64,000 nt of DNA from Periconia sp. R9002 (GCA_023627715.1 JAMAHW010000010.1:496001-560000); one strand, 5' to 3'. Counted from the stretch's first letter, positions 44,090 to 58,300 are shown. Translations and numbers: made by a program. Notes: generated by a model from the letters alone, not told the origin.

Positions 44090-47000
44090 ATGCCTCCTAA
44101 GAATAATCTTAGTGCACAGATCAAGTGGTTGCTGGCTGAGAAGCCATTCCTCCCGCCTGTCAATCCACTCGTTACCTACGAACCCAACGTCTCGGAGGGC
44201 TCCTCGACAGGCCTGATAAACACTTCCCAGCTATCTTTCACTCAAAGTGTTATCGAACCTGTTCCGAATAATGCTCCTCCCGCCTCTGCGCGCTCCACCG
44301 CCCACTCGAAACCTGCTCTTGTCCGGTTGGCGAACTCCACGGTCGATATACATAAGGCAATCCCGGAACAAAGCATAGATTCGGATATGGCAAGGTTACG
44401 CGCTACACCTGGAGGTGGGAAACCCAGGCTTGTGCTGGCCGGCGTGCAGTCGTACAATTCGGCGCAAACTCCGTCGGCACGACAAAAACAGGCGATTGAA
44501 AACTTTACGCCAACTACAGCACGGAGAGCAGATGACAAGAAACTGTCACACGCAGAAGACATTGAAGCAATAGACCTTACTTCCCCGACGTCCAAAGGCC
44601 TTAGCAAGGGCAAAAAGAGAAAAAGTGAGGAATTCGAGGAGGACTGGAAGCAGCGCGTTTCTCCCAGACCGGCCAAGACGATATCCACTTCTGATGTGGT
44701 GGAAGACAATGAAGATTTTGCACATATTGATGACTTATCGACTGTACCGGAAAGCCCACCACCACCATATTCGACAACCCTTCCCATTTCTCGGGGAGTA
44801 CGGGGACAGCTTCCTTCAAATAAAGAAATCAGGAGCGACGATGAAGCTTATCACCTCTCTCTGTCAGATGAGGACCTTATCATGCCGGACGTGGGAGAAC
44901 AAGCGACCCCCAGCCACCGAAAACGAAAACAGCTGAGCCGAGCTCCCTCCGACATATCTATACCCGCACGGAAGATAGGAAGGCAGGGTCATAGCCCGTC
45001 ACCGGCCAAGTCTTCCAGGGCTGATGATATAGAAAGAGTATCTGAACAACCGAAATCACGGCAGGCTCGTCAACGAAGAAACCGGACTGCAGTGTTTGAT
45101 TCAGAGGACTCAGAGGTTGATGCGTTAGATGATGTTGAACCCGTTCCTCACGCCTCTTTGACGTCGCGCAATGCGTCGCGCGCGGTCAGGGAACCGTCGG
45201 TTGTTCGAAAACCTTTGGAGACAAATATGGCCATTCGATCACCTTCAAGATCTGTTAATAGATCTACAGCTTCACAAAACAACCTTGCATCATTGGTAAC
45301 TCCTGATGCGTCTCAGTCGCCAAGCAAGCTGCTTCGGTCGCCCCAAAACTCACAATCGACACCTTTATCCACGCACCCGAAAATTCCACAAGCTTCAGAA
45401 CTTTCTAAGGAAAAGAAAGAGAGTGTACGGAAGACTGTTGAGGCTTTTTATGACGCAGAAAGCTTTCGACTGAAGAGTCATGTAGAAGCTGCAACCTCCA
45501 GGTGGGTCAGCTTGAAGAAGACATTGATAGAGGCATTAGAATCTGGTGTTGATGATACCTCTGAGATCACAAAACGCATCAAGGATGCACATGCCGAGAA
45601 AGCTGCTTTAGAACAACTGATTTCTCTCAAAGCCCAATACGAGCAGCAGATCGTGAGGCGCCAAGAGATTCGGACAAAAATTGATGATGGTCTCAATACT
45701 GCTGGAGAATTCGATCCCCTGGATGGGGAAGCGTTGAAAGAAGTGTTCAAATCACTTGAGGAGACAAACATAAAAGCGTATTATCAACTCGAGCGTGCAA
45801 GGATGCAAAAATACTTACAGCCGCTGGCGAGAGAAGCAACTGGAGGGCCTACCGGAATTATCGTCAAATCAACACAATCTGCCCCCGTCATCCACAAATC
45901 AACCGAACCACAAGTGTCAGATTCTAGCCATGTACCGCAAACCCAATATACAAGACAAGCGCAGCCCCCACCTGGAGAATTATGGTCACCGCATCGTCAA
46001 ATACGTTTTGCGGAGAAATCCAACATAGCTTCTGCATCTGCTTGGAGCACTACAGCAGAGGTCCAGTCTTCTCGAATTCCAAATGCACGGTCTATTCCGG
46101 AAAATAGGTTTCAGCGTGTCCCAGAAACCCCAAAACGCCACCGCCCAATGCCAAAACCTACCGTGGATATGGATGACGATTTTGACGCTGACTTGGATGG
46201 CTTCGACCCAGATATTTCCAATGTTGGCATGGAGCACTCGACAACCACAATGGGGGATGTTCCAGATGACATAGAGTTTGAAGACGAAAACTTCCTGGAC
46301 GACGATGACAACGACCACGAAGAAGCTCTAATCCGACTCAGTAACATGGAAGATAGGGCAACAGGCAGTTATGATTGGAAAGGTGATTGGGTGGACAATC
46401 GAAATCGCCAAGTCTCTCGGCCTGCTCTCGAGGAAATATCAACCAATCGAGGCCCACAATGCAACAAGCCCCAATCGCCAAAGAAGCCACATCTGAACAT
46501 GCCTGGAATGAACCATCCTTGGTCGAAAGATGTGAGAGATGCATTGCTTCACAAATTCGGCCTCCGCGGTTTCAGACCAGGGCAGTTGGAAGCTATAAAC
46601 ACGACTTTGAGCGGAGAACACTGCTTTGTGCTCATGCCTACTGGTGGCGGTAAATCATTATGCTACCAGCTTCCATCTGTTATAAATTCAGGAAGGACTC
46701 GGGGCGTGACCATCGTGGTGTCGCCTTTGCTGAGTCTTATGGAAGATCAGGTGGCCGCTTGCAAAGATCGATTTCACATGCAAGCTTTCTTGATCAATGG
46801 AGAGTCGACAGGTGACGAGAAAAATCTGATCATGGGTGCATTGAAAGAACGTGAGCCCGAAAAGTTCATCCAACTACTCTATGTCACACCAGAAATGCTG
46901 GGCAAGAACCAGCGAATGATCTCAGCGCTAGAGCAGTTGCATCGACGCAATCGTCTCGCCCGTATTGTCATTGATGAAGCCCATTGCGTCAGTCAATGGG

Positions 47001-49318
47001 GCCACGACTTCCGACCGGACTATAAACTATTGGGAGACGTTCTTCGCCAATTCTCCGGTGTGCCTGTTATTGCCCTAACAGCTACTGCAACCCAACTTGT
47101 GCGAACAGATGTAATGGCCAATCTTGGTATTGGTGGCGGCCGTTTGTTTTCGCAAAGTTTCAATCGACCCAACTTATCGTATGAGGTAAAGCCCAAAGTT
47201 AGGGGAGTAGTTCAGAACATTGCTGAGTTGATCAACACACGCTATTCCGGCAAGTCTGGCATTGTATATTGTTTGTCGCGGAAGACCTGTGAATCAGTCG
47301 CTGAGAAGCTAAACCAGCTTGGGATTAAAGCTTATCATTACCATGCTGGTATGGATCCCCGCGATCGATCTGAGGTACAGGTCAAATGGCAAACTAACGA
47401 ATATCACGTTATTGTTGCCACAATTGCGTTCGGGATGGGCATCGACAAGGCGGATGTTCGATTTGTAATTCATCACTCCATCCCAAAAAGTCTAGAAGGA
47501 TATTATCAAGAAACCGGACGAGCAGGACGTGATGGGAAACGGTCGGAGTGTTATCTCTACTATCAGTTCGCTGACACCATGTCCCTGAAGAAGATGATCG
47601 AAGAAAGCGACGGGAACCGAGAACAGAAGCAACGTCAGCACGATATGCTTCGAACTGTTGTACAATTTTGTGAGAACAAGAGCGATTGCCGTCGAGCGCA
47701 GGTTCTTAACTACTTTGATGAACAGTTCAAGAAAGAAGACTGCAACCAAACTTGTGACAATTGCAAGTCGGATGCGACATTTGAGGAGAGGGACTTGTCA
47801 GAATACGCCGCTACAGCAATAAGATTGGTGAAGCAGGTAGAGGGCTCCAATGTCACCCTTATTCAGTGCGTCGATGCTTTCCGTGGGGCAAAGAGCTCGA
47901 GACTGAAGGATGCCGGTCTGGGGGATTGTTTTGGATTTGGCAAGGACTTGGAGCGAGAAAATGCTGAGCGTGTTTTCACACATTTGATTCAAGCACAGGG
48001 TCTACGGCAGGAAAGCAAGTCGAACAAAGCTGGCTGGACTACCAGTTATCTTCGTGTAAGTCAAGTACATTTTTCCATTATGATGGGGTCTAACAGTTTG
48101 TAGCTGGGCCCCAAGGCCAATGATTACGAACGGCGGAGGAAACAGTTTAAGATGCAGATTCGGGTCACGCCTCGCAAAACACAGTTCAAAGAACCGAAAA
48201 AGAAAGCCACCAAAGCCCGAACAGAATACCCTTCTACAAATGTTTCCTCTCCTGTCCGGCCAGCAGCAAAGCGCAATATCAAAGATTTCGTGTACAATGC
48301 TGATGAAAATGAGGACGAGAGCTATTATGAGGAGGCTCCTCGTCCTAGCCGTAAAGTCCATCGACAAGTTCGTCAACAAGACCCGGACGAGGAAGATGAC
48401 GATTTTGGCTTTGCACCTATCCGTGTAGCCAAAACATCAGGCGCCACCACGCTTGCCCCGAAGAAGACCCGCGGACCCCCTATCACTGTCGATGAACGGA
48501 TTGCAGGTTTGAACGATTTGCAAAAAGACGTCCTAGAGGATTTCATGAGCCGAGCGAAGGAAATGATTCGTCAGATCAAGATGAAAGGTGAACGACACAC
48601 GCCGTTCTCCGACACTATTTTGCGAGAAATGTGTCTCGAATTGCCAAGAAACAAACAGGAAATGCTAGCTCTACCTCGCATTAAACCGGAAATGGTGGAT
48701 CTGTATGGCAAGTCTTTCCTGGAACTTATCAAAGCCACAAGAACGTTTTACGAGAATACGGGAGGTGCGCCATTGCCATCACAAGCTCAGTATGCCGATG
48801 AGGATGATGAGGAGGAGGAGGAGGAAGAGGAGGCGCCAGTTATGGATCCAAACCACAACAATGTGATTGACCTCTGCGATGAGGATAGTGATGAGGAAAG
48901 TGTCAATCAAAGGATGGTAGAAGCAGACGATAGCACTACCTCGTACTCAGATATAGACATGGATGATGATGATGAAGAGCGGCAAGTTAGTCACTACTTC
49001 CCCCATCCCATCGATCCAAGCGTGGAAAGCTTCAACAGTCGCTATTCCCAAATCGAGGCGCAACGTCCTAATCCACGACCCAAGCCCCCTGCAGGCAAAT
49101 CGCTACGGGGAGCTGGCTCATCCTCCAAACCGCCGTTCAAAAGGAAAAGCGCGTGGCGCAAGAAAGGGTCAGCTAGTTATAGTAGAGGAGCAACCCCTGG
49201 TGGGGTGAAGAAGAAGGGAACGGCGAGGAAATCTGCAGGTAGCACGGCCGGAGGTTCGAGAAAGACGGCTGCTGCGGCTAATAAAGGGACCAGTGGGATT
49301 GCCGCGATGCCAACTTAA
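44090..49318 (+). CDS. RecQ-family DNA helicase (SGS1/QDE3-type)
   Basis: The protein has 1726 aa from two exons, 44090-48055 and 48104-49318. The first 820 or so residues are disordered and charged, with a coiled-coil-like segment near 440-570. The helicase core has MPTGGGKSLCYQLP (Walker A, near 848), IDEAHCVSQWGHDFRP (near 960), TATA and QETGRAGRDG. The RQC zinc site uses cysteines in FCENKSDCRR and CNQTCDNC (about 1190-1226), a winged helix follows, and an HRDC domain spans about 1450-1540. The C-tail is acidic, then basic. Sgs1/BLM proteins dissolve recombination intermediates with Top3-Rmi1; Neurospora QDE3 also acts in quelling. There is a single RecQ core and no exonuclease domain. 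Confidence 0.93.
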
Positions 49319-50945
49319 TGAACCTTGTTATTTTATACTATGGAAGGCGTTTTTCTGCTGTTTTATTGACATGCAAGACTACTAGATGATAGCTTATTTG
49401 ACCTTTGGCACACGGATGAATTTCCTTTGTGTGATCCTCTCTCTGCGCATTGATGTTTAATGTATACTCTGATATATTTTACAAACGAGCAGCTTTACAC
49501 GTGTAGCCCTGCCAAATATAAGAAGCTATTCCCAATACACACAATAGTGGGACAGTATCGTTCTTATAAGCCATTATGATTCTCCCGTTGTCATCAATCA
49601 CAGCGTTCTTCTGATCACTACATACCTTTGCATTTCAACCCAAAACCGCAACGGTCGAGCTCCAATATACGATCAGGGACTAAAATATGCATTCACCCTG
49701 TACGGCAAACTTTCCTAATAAATCTATGTTTCATTATTTGTATTCACAGTATCCTTGCTCACGAACTTTCCAAGAATTCATATGTACCTAGGCACGCAAG
49801 CTTACGGGTTAGTTACTGTCAGCGGTATTAGGAAAGCGGAATGTGGTTTCTTCCATGGTTTCTGCACAGGTTATCATAAAGACAATACATACATTAATAT
49901 TCATTTGAGGTCTTAAGACTGCTTCATCACCAGAAGATTTTAAATAGCGGGATTGTGTGCATATGTATGTGGAGAGGTGATGGCAGAGCTATGCGTCAAT
50001 GTAAGGAGACTACCTAAGAAACACATCACGAGCCCTGCCTCAGGCACAGAAGCCTGTGAATTAGTCTCCAAGAAACTGCTAGGTAGGAGAGCTATTGAAC
50101 GGCGGATGCCTTGTGGAATTGTCATACTTATGAATACTGGTAGTGGAGGACAGGAAAATGGATGCGGATGCCGGTCGATACTTATCTTTGCCGCCATCAT
50201 TCTTGCTCCGACCTGAAGTACTGGAGAAATTGACTCCGACATTGAGTGTCAGAAAACCTTCTGGTATGACGATGCTCACTGAGAAGACACACCACTTAAA
50301 GGCAAATTGAATATTCTCAATTGTTTTGGGGGATTACGTCGCAAGGAGGCAGACGCGCACGCCAACATCATGCGTGGACACATCACATCACCACATAAGA
50401 AGCAAGTGCATGATTTGATTACAGTAAAGTGACGACCATTCCAGTCGTTGTTAATTCATTGCTTGTTTGATTTCTACATACAGCCCTCGTCGTCCTGTTT
50501 TTCCTTCGCCGTCTCATTTTGGTATTCATATGCATTTCCTCCACCGCATCGATCCCCTTCCGTTTGAGCAATTCGCTCACACATATACACAGAATAAACG
50601 CCGAGTATGCCAGAAAGGTAATGAAACAAATCTACCAAGTCGCTGGATGGAGTAGCAGACGGCACTGAACGACAGTTTGCTACCCACCGTATCGCAATCG
50701 AAACATAAAAGTGGGGTATGTAATTCGGTCTCGTTGAATGAGAGCGTCAACGCTCGGCGCGCAAAAGCAAAATGGGGGAGAGAAGCTGTAAAGAACAAAG
50801 TGTTCGAGCATCTTTGCCATTCATGTTTCTTTCGTGTCTGTCTGTGTTTTCTCCCTTCCCCGTCGTCCTCTTCATTACCATGCTTCATGACAAAAACGAG
50901 AAATGAAAAATTGAGCTTTGCAAGCACTGGGCCGATCCGCGGCGT
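49319..50945. other. 1.6 kb convergent intergenic interval
   Basis: Only overlapping frames below 120 codons are present (for example 49940-50242 minus against 49953-50216 plus), none with a recognisable domain. The interval presumably holds the long 3' flanks of the RecQ and Fig1-like genes. Confidence 0.4.
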
Positions 50946-51837
50946 TTAATCGTCGGTCAAGCGGTCGAGAGCCATGATGCTCAGAATCATGCATAGTAAG
51001 CCGATTGTTACAATGATGAACAGCGCGAAACCGAACCAACCAAGCACCATGGCACTGGTACCGACGCCTGATTTCACACTACCGTTCCCAAGATCTTGCA
51101 CGATGGTCGCGGCGGAAACGGCGGCGGTATGTTGCCAGAGCACGGATACGAGGACGAAGATGGAAGCGATGAAGATGAGGGCGAGGGCGACCTGGGAGAC
51201 GGGTCTTGAGGGGAACGGCTTGACCTCGACATCGGAGCCGCGCTCGTCGCGCTCCTCGTGCCATCCAGGGAAAGTGGCGAGGAGGACGAAGCAGAAGAAG
51301 GCAAAGATGATGGCGACGATAAGGAGGTATGGGAAGACGACCGCGTCCTTGAAGGTTGAGGCCACCCAGACGAGATTGAGCGGGTCCTGGTCCACCGACA
51401 CACCGTCGACAAGCGCCGTGGCGTTGTTAGTGCAGATGTAGTCACCACCGTCCTTGTTAATGCAGATGCCGAAATATCCAACACGCACGGCAAGCTGGGC
51501 ATTGCCTACAATGTTGCCAATGGCAGCGGTAACGCCGGGGTCGACTTGTTCGGTGGAGTAGGTGGGTGTGTACTTTTCGTACCACATGGAGACGAGGAAG
51601 ATGCCTGGAATCAGAGGCGACGTGGAGGAGCAGCCTGCCAACAGTAACGCTGGGGATTGTCAGCGGAAAGAACTTGACGGCGGAAGGAACTAGGCACTCA
51701 CATAGTAGGATGATTGCAATGGCTATGAATATCATGAGAAAATGGTGGTACCCGATGAAGGGGAAAACGCCTAGAGGTGGGTCAGCAGGACATTCCTATT
51801 CACCGGGTTGCGGAACTTGGGGAGACGCACGTTGCAT
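50946..51837 (-). CDS. Fig1-domain four-pass membrane protein
   Basis: The protein has 259 aa from a 7-nt first exon (51837-51831), then 51770-51702 and 51649-50946. Splicing gives MQRVFPFIGYHHFL, a first transmembrane segment, and LLLAGCSSTSPLIPGIFLVSM. The extracellular loop carries RVGYFGICI and a later Cys (YICTNN), as in the Fig1 family. Three further hydrophobic spans lie near 120-140, 175-195 and 220-245. Fig1 in yeast is needed for calcium influx and membrane fusion in mating; filamentous homologues such as Aspergillus FigA act in calcium uptake and development. Assignment rests on motif recall; a SUR7/claudin-like relative is the alternative. Confidence 0.72.
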
Positions 51838-53366
51838 GCTCACTGCGAAACGCATCTTTGCCATACTGTGCCGTCACCGGACTTGTATGGGGTGGAATGT
51901 GTCTGGGGGAAACCTCCTGCGCCCGAGGAGGGCCGGAGTGAGTTGCGAGGGAATGCAGACAGCAAGACAGGCGAGTGATGGAGCGAGCGAGGAATGCGAG
52001 GGATGGGTGTTAGGCGGCGGGCGGGTGGTGTCGCTATTCCAGGAATTGGAGAGGAGGTGTTTGGTATTTGGTAGAGGGAGGAATTGAAACAATTGATTGT
52101 TGGCTCGAACAGTAACTGCGACCAGCAAGATGGTTAGAATCAACTCGTGCTCTTTCTGTGAATAGGATAGATGGGGAGGGAGGAGAAAGGTAGCTTAGTG
52201 TGAGAGAGAGTGGGTTTTGGTAGCACCCAAGGTGCCTGGTTTTGGTAGTTTTTGGTGGTTCCAAAATGCGTGAGGTTGGGAATGTTGGAGTGGTGGCTGG
52301 TCGAAGGTCCAGTCCAGTCCAGCCTCCTCGTCTTGATGCGCAGGTGAGGTGTACTAAGGCTGACTAGGGCCCAGCCCGCTTGTTTATCCGCCCCGCGCTG
52401 GCCCGGCAACCGTTGAACAACCACCAAAACCAACGTCATCACCGTCCCGCCCAATCACATCTCTCCCATCTCCGCGTCGATGAAATCAATATGTGCCTAC
52501 TAGTACCCAAATCATTCATCATGAATCTCCAATATTATTAGCTAAAGTTCGCAATTTCCTCTATCCATCCGCCTCCCGCACTGTTCCTGTTCCTGAATTC
52601 TATGTGGCCACAAAATGCGGGTGGCTAACAAGCTAGTGCTGCTCCCCAACCTCGCCCTTTTTCTCTCCACGGCTTCTCCGCCTGTATCAGCCCGGCTGCC
52701 CCTGCGCTAGCTAAACAATTGAATTGACTTGTCGCGACGACGTGGCATTATAACAGTCGATCAAGCAAGCTCTCGACTCGGATGCTTTCGTTCAAGCTCG
52801 ACCGTCACGACCGTTCCTGCGTCGGCCCAAGGCCATGTGGATGATTCCTTTTTGCGCAGGCTTGGTCAGCTGTGTATTTTCTCTTTTCACATCTCTACCC
52901 GCGTAGCTGATGCATGTTGATCCGAACTTATTCAAACACTGAGCTTTTGGATGTCCTAGATGGATGTATGCGCACATGGCGCTGCATGCATGTGCATGCG
53001 TGGGTAGTAGAAACACGTGATTGGTCTTCAACACCAAGCTTATGTAAGCTGTAACTGCCTGCAACTGCCTGCACGGACAAAAGACCCAGAAAACATCCTC
53101 CGTGCAAAGTGGCATGCAATCAAAACTCCAAGAAGAAAAGCGTACTTTGTCGACTCCACAAACAGGATGGTGGCAGTACATACGTACCCCCCTACCGACT
53201 GGCGCTCGACCATTCGCTCTCCCACCAGCTCAAAGGATTGTCCAACCGCATGCATCCACCCATCTACTCGCTATGTACATACATTACTTGTGCCGTCGAT
53301 CGAGAATTGCGATAGGAAAATCTCGATGAGCAGCCCTTTACATGTATAATCATGTGCTGCCTCACA

Positions 53367-53380
53367 TACATGTACATGTA
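53367..53380. repeat. 14-bp perfect palindrome TACATGTACATGTA
   Basis: The sequence reads identically on both strands and is flanked by further CATGT words. It is probably simple sequence. Confidence 0.7.
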
Positions 53381-54092
53381 CGCCCTTTCAACTCCCGGCT
53401 GCTGTTGGGTGGTGGTACCTGGCAGGTGAGCATTGCACGCCACGGTACACGCGCTGCATCCGCAAACAGGAACACTTGTGCATATCGCCTCTCATGGCCC
53501 GCAGTATTTCAGGTTTCTCGTGCCGAATTGCTTATTTCGATCGCACTTGAAACTCGAAGTGGTTATTGAGGCGCGCTGACTGTGTGATGTCATAGCCGAC
53601 CGGGGTCCTCACTCCATACACTCGATGAACGTCAGAACTCACCCACAATCAGAGACAAAGTCCGCCCATTGGCATGACAATAAAGCAATCTCGATCATTC
53701 TTACAAAAGAAGAAACACTTTGCAAGCATGATGCTCATCCCTTCTATACCACGACTTAAAATGACGTAGAACTACAGCCTTATGACAGGTCACACGCTGA
53801 AAGACTCGATCCCGTTATGCTTCAAATGGGAATTCATGAAATCTGTATGGTCGGATGAAAGCGGACTGACAGGCATTTGCAGACGGGAAAGATAACGGAA
53901 CAAGATATGACGAAAACAGAGACTACACCTGCAACAAACTGCATCCGTGCTCTCACTCATTCAGATCCCGCATTGTAATCCATCCATGCACCGCCCAGAA
54001 ATGGGCAACACCCTTTCGGCCATCAGCCCTCCCCCACGGCAAATGACGTACTACCAGACGTTCTCCCTTGCCAATTCTGGCCCTCCATTGAA

Positions 54093-54106
54093 TATATAAA
54101 GCCCCT
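54093..54106 (+). promoter_or_regulatory. TATA box with adjacent stress-response-like CCCCT
   Basis: TATATAAA at 54093-54100 lies 104 bp upstream of the HSP12-like start codon. CCCCT at 54102-54106 matches the yeast stress-response element core, though at 5 bp a chance match is easy. Confidence 0.45.
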
Positions 54107-54203
54107 TCTTCGTCCACAAATCGACACAATCACACATCAACAATCCAAACAACCAAACCACATCTTCTATTTTCCCAACAACCCCCAAATCCAATCTATC
54201 AAC

Positions 54204-54528
54204 ATGTCTGACGCCGGCCGCAAAGATTTCCACGACAAGGTCAAGGAGTCCATGGTTCCCGACTCCACCAAGTCCACCCAGACCAAGATGAAGGAGTCCA
54301 TCACCGACACTGGCGACAAGTTCGCTCGGTACGTCTCTCCCACTCGTATACAAAGCCACCACCTGCTAACATAATTCCAACAGTGGCGCTCAACCCGACC
54401 ACCAAAAGTCCACCGGCCAGGAAATCTCCGACAAGATGGGCCGCTCCCACGACCGCAACGTCCACGGCTCCGGCCCCGAAAGCGTGCTCGACAAGACCAA
54501 GCACGCCCTCGGCATGGACAGGCACTAA
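54204..54528 (+). CDS. HSP12/HSP9-family small stress protein
   Basis: The protein has 89 aa from exons 54204-54328 and 54384-54528. It starts MSDAGRKDFHDKVKESMVPD, very close to the opening of yeast Hsp12 and S. pombe Hsp9, and is lysine-, aspartate- and serine-rich with no hydrophobic core. Repeated K(V/M)KES...T.K motifs form the amphipathic helices that fold on membranes. Hsp12 is strongly induced by heat, osmotic stress and stationary phase, and stabilises the plasma membrane. A strong TATA box fits high inducible expression. Confidence 0.9.
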
Positions 54529-55308
54529 ATCATCAAACGAAACTTTTCACGATGACGATAATACCCCCCCAACCTCTGCTTTTTATCCGGGAAACAGAGA
54601 GTTATGTTGTATGAATAGTCAAATTAATGATATTTGTTTACGAAATGACTCGTGTCCATGAAATGCGTGCTTCCTGTGATGGTGATGGTCAAGGGGTTGA
54701 AAGAGAAGCCGTGGAAATGCACTGCTTTTCTCTTCGCTGCTTCCTATCTCCCAACCGCAATGACGTACCTCACGCTGCTTCCTCTTCTCAATCATCATGC
54801 CGAGACCGAAATGTAGACCCATAAGTCGAGAATTAAGACTGACACATGTAGGAAAACACTGCTCAATCTCAGGCAACTCAGTCATGGGCGTGTACTTCTG
54901 CACGTTACCTGCCGTTTGAATCAACTAAAGACAATCAGTAAATGTTCGGACTCAATTGAAAACAAACAAATAAATTGAAAGCTCGAAGAACGTCTCACAG
55001 CTCAGCAGCCTCAAGTCCGAAATGCTAAAGAATAACAGAAAGCTAAAGAGAGAAAGAGAGCACGCCTTTGAAAGATAGACCCGAATCCTTGCTCAAATCG
55101 CAAAAAAACAATCTCGGTGAGAAAACAATAGAGAAGATAAAAAAAAGTCGTAACTTCATAATGCACCTTCCACCCCCTCCTTTCTTCGTTTCGAAGCCCC
55201 GTATTATCTCTCCCTTCAATCCAACCATCAAAGCCACCAAAGCCCCAAACCTCCATTTCAAAAAAAAAAAAAGAAAAAAAGAACCAAAACAAACGCGTCA
55301 ACAGCCGT
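54529..55308. other. convergent 3' flanks with A-rich tract
   Basis: The HSP12-like and ASPM-like genes converge here across 780 bases. The stretch 55258-55290 is almost pure A on the plus strand, with a few G and C interruptions. No supported gene lies here. Confidence 0.45.
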
Positions 55309-58300
55309 CTACCAACCGCCCCTAACCCTTCTCCTGCCAGCCCCACCCTTTCCACCTCCAACCCTCCCTCCCGTAACCCGTCCGGCCCATCTCCTAACCA
55401 CCCACGCCCTGGCCCAACTCTGCACCGCCAGCGCAATATCCTCCAACCTCTTCCTCCTCATCTCCTCAATTCCTCTCCACCGCCTTTGAACCACGATGGC
55501 GGCACGGACAAGGCGTTCACGTGCTGCACCTACGTCTGCGGCTGCGCGTGCGATGCGCATGTGCGAGATGCGGTGGAGAATGGTGCGGCGCGCGACATTG
55601 GCACGGTAGGCGCGTTGGAGAGTTGTTGCTGCGCGGTGGGTGCGGCTGATTGGCGGAAGCCGGGAGGCGAGGAAGGTGAGGGTCAGGAGGGTGAAGTCTT
55701 TTGAGGGGATCGTGTGTGTGGTTCTCGATTGGGAAGAGGTGAACAGTGAGATGAAGGAACTGGAGCAGCCCGTTGCGGCGAGTTTGGACGCCAAGCTGAG
55801 TTTTGATGATGATGATGGTAGTAGTGATGAGGGAGGGACTAATGATGGAGGCAAGTACGCGTCCACGATTGCCTCGATGATCTTTGGGTTGGAGAATGAT
55901 GTCGTGAAATTCGATACTTTCAAACCTTTGGTCCGTGCAATGCATCTTGCCCAAGAAAGAAGCTGGCGGGCGTGATATTCTAACCCTGCATCGCTTCCCA
56001 CGCCAATTTCTTTGGTTTCGTCGTCATTTTCGGAATCTAAATGTCCCTCCTCGTACTCATTGCGACGTTTATACCACTGCGATCTGAATCGCTGGATTTC
56101 CCGCACAATGTCTGACCAATCGACGAGGCTATGAAGGCCGTGTTTGCCTACTAGCGACCAGAGAAGAGACATTGTTTTCTCGCGGTGACCGTCAACGATG
56201 TCTTCAGGTTTGATGCCGCCCACGATATTCAGCGGGATGCCCCGGACACCATCCAGTGCTGCGAGCGCAACTTGGACATTGTACAGTTTCTGTGCTCGGC
56301 CGATTGATGGAACTTTAAGGTGCTGCGAGAGGACCCAGCTTTCCTTTGTGGTGAAATCGAAAGAGCTAGTGAGCGTTTCGCCTGTTGGCATATTAATAGT
56401 CACGGTATCTTCTTGGCGGGCGGTCAGTGTGGGAGATTGGTAAAGGAGAAGTTCAACGAGGCGGGTGAGGACAACTCCATCGCGAAGGTCAATTGCGATG
56501 TTTTCGATGTGGTAAGTGAACTCCTGGAGTGGGTACTGCGCGTGGTCGACTTTATAGTTGAGATGGCCCAAAGGACGAGTGATGTCGCCGTGCGAAGGTA
56601 AAAGAATAGTAGACAACGCATGCAAGACGTCAGTGGATGTTTTGTAAGGAGATGTGGATTGGAAAAGACATCCAGACATGATGCCTGCACTTTTCGCACG
56701 GTCGAGGAGATAAATAAGCATCAAGCTTCGAAGGGCAGTGCGGCGCCATGACCAGCCCTGCGAGCCAAAGTCGTCATTGACCTGATCGCCGCGTGTAAGA
56801 CTAGCAATGCTACCAACCGCTGCGGACTTGACGCGTACGGCATCTTCGTTCCGAATAAGAAAAATATCAAGGAAGTTTTCAATGGCTCTGCGTTCGGCTC
56901 TCATAACGCGAGATCCATCGTCGGAACTAGTGGAACCGCTCGAAAGGCGCGAAGGGGCTGTGATTTGGCGGCCCATGATAGTTTCTGCTGCTGCTCGAAG
57001 GGTGGTGAGATTATATGTCTTCACCCAGAGGTTCAAAAACTTCTTGCGTAGACCAACATCATCTTTGAGTCTCAAGGTTTGAACAAGTAGATCTTTAGGT
57101 ATACTCAGTGCACCGTATTGCAAAGAAGCTTGTAGACGCTTGTGCAAGGAGAGCATAGCTGGTTCCTGGTACATATCCAGTAATCTTCTCCTCAGTTCTT
57201 CCACAGTTTGCTCCGCATTCGGGTCTTTGTTTGAAGCCTCAAACATGGAGTTGAGAATCTGGGTGATGGCAACTTCTTGATATGTGAGCCAGTTGTCTTC
57301 ATATAGCTCGGGTCTAGCCAAGTCTTCCTTGAGAACGGGATATTCCTCTTTAGATGGTTGCTGGGGCCGTCCAACCTCGTGCATCAGCGTAATATGCGTG
57401 GACGGACGCTCCACCCTTCGCCGGCGGAGTGCGGAAGGCGGTGATCGATCTGTATGGAAAGGCGAGGAAGATGCTAGCGGGAGGCGAGGGGCCGTCTTGT
57501 CTATCCGGCTCTTGACATTCTTGATGTTTGGCTTTGGCCCAGCCGGGCGCGCAGAAGCTAGTGCACCTGCCCTGGTCTTGAGAGCTTTCGCAGGTGATGA
57601 TGCATCGTATGGCGTAGATGTCCTTGTTCTTTTTTGTGTGCCCTCTTTCCTGGTCGTCGCCCTGGAGCTCGCTGTGGAACCCTTTGAGCTAAAATGTACC
57701 TTAGGCTTCTTCTCTTCAAGTTTGCCGAAATTAAGTTCAATGTGTGTACCTCCATTCTTGCCTTTGAAGACCTCCATCCCTGGTGGTATGTTCTCCTTTC
57801 CACCGCCTTGGCCGAACACGTCATGGCTGAAAGATGAACCTTGTCGACCGCTTTGGACGAGAGGAACGCGCTTTGGCGGCGCAGCAAGTGACTTTCTTGA
57901 ACTCTTTCCTTCCTTCTTCAGCACTGATACGAGATTTTCAGGCTCTTCCTCGGACAACGTGACGAGCTCCAGCCCAGTATCGGGGCTCTTTTGGCGTGGG
58001 TCACGGGATGTGTGAGCCAGAGTTGCATTGCCAGGGTGAATGGTGAAGATGGATGTCTCATCGGTCGGAATGTAAATGGTGTTTCGGCGCGAATCCTTGA
58101 TGGGGCCTTGGCGGCGCATTTCTTTTTTCTTAAGGAGCTCCTCACGTAACTGTACGGTGGCATCCGGCCCTGCCGCCGACTGGCGTTCCATCAAAAGCTG
58201 TGACACGCGACGTCGTTGTGGCCTGGACTCCCCAACTTCCGGTACCAGCGCAGGAGTTGTGGGGGGTGGCGCTGGGGCAGGTAATTGTATCTTTTGCGCT

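Larger units (their letters stand above)
51838..54203. other. 2.4 kb intergenic interval between divergent genes
   Basis: The Fig1-like and HSP12-like promoters lie at its two ends. The middle holds only short overlapping frames, clusters of CATG/TGCATG words around 52980-53000 and a perfect 14-bp palindrome at 53367-53380. No RNA gene or transposon is recognised. Confidence 0.4.

Noticed and set aside
57284..58015. 243-codon plus-strand frame
   Set aside because: It is antisense to the disordered N-terminal part of the ASPM-like gene, where biased codon use creates open antisense frames.
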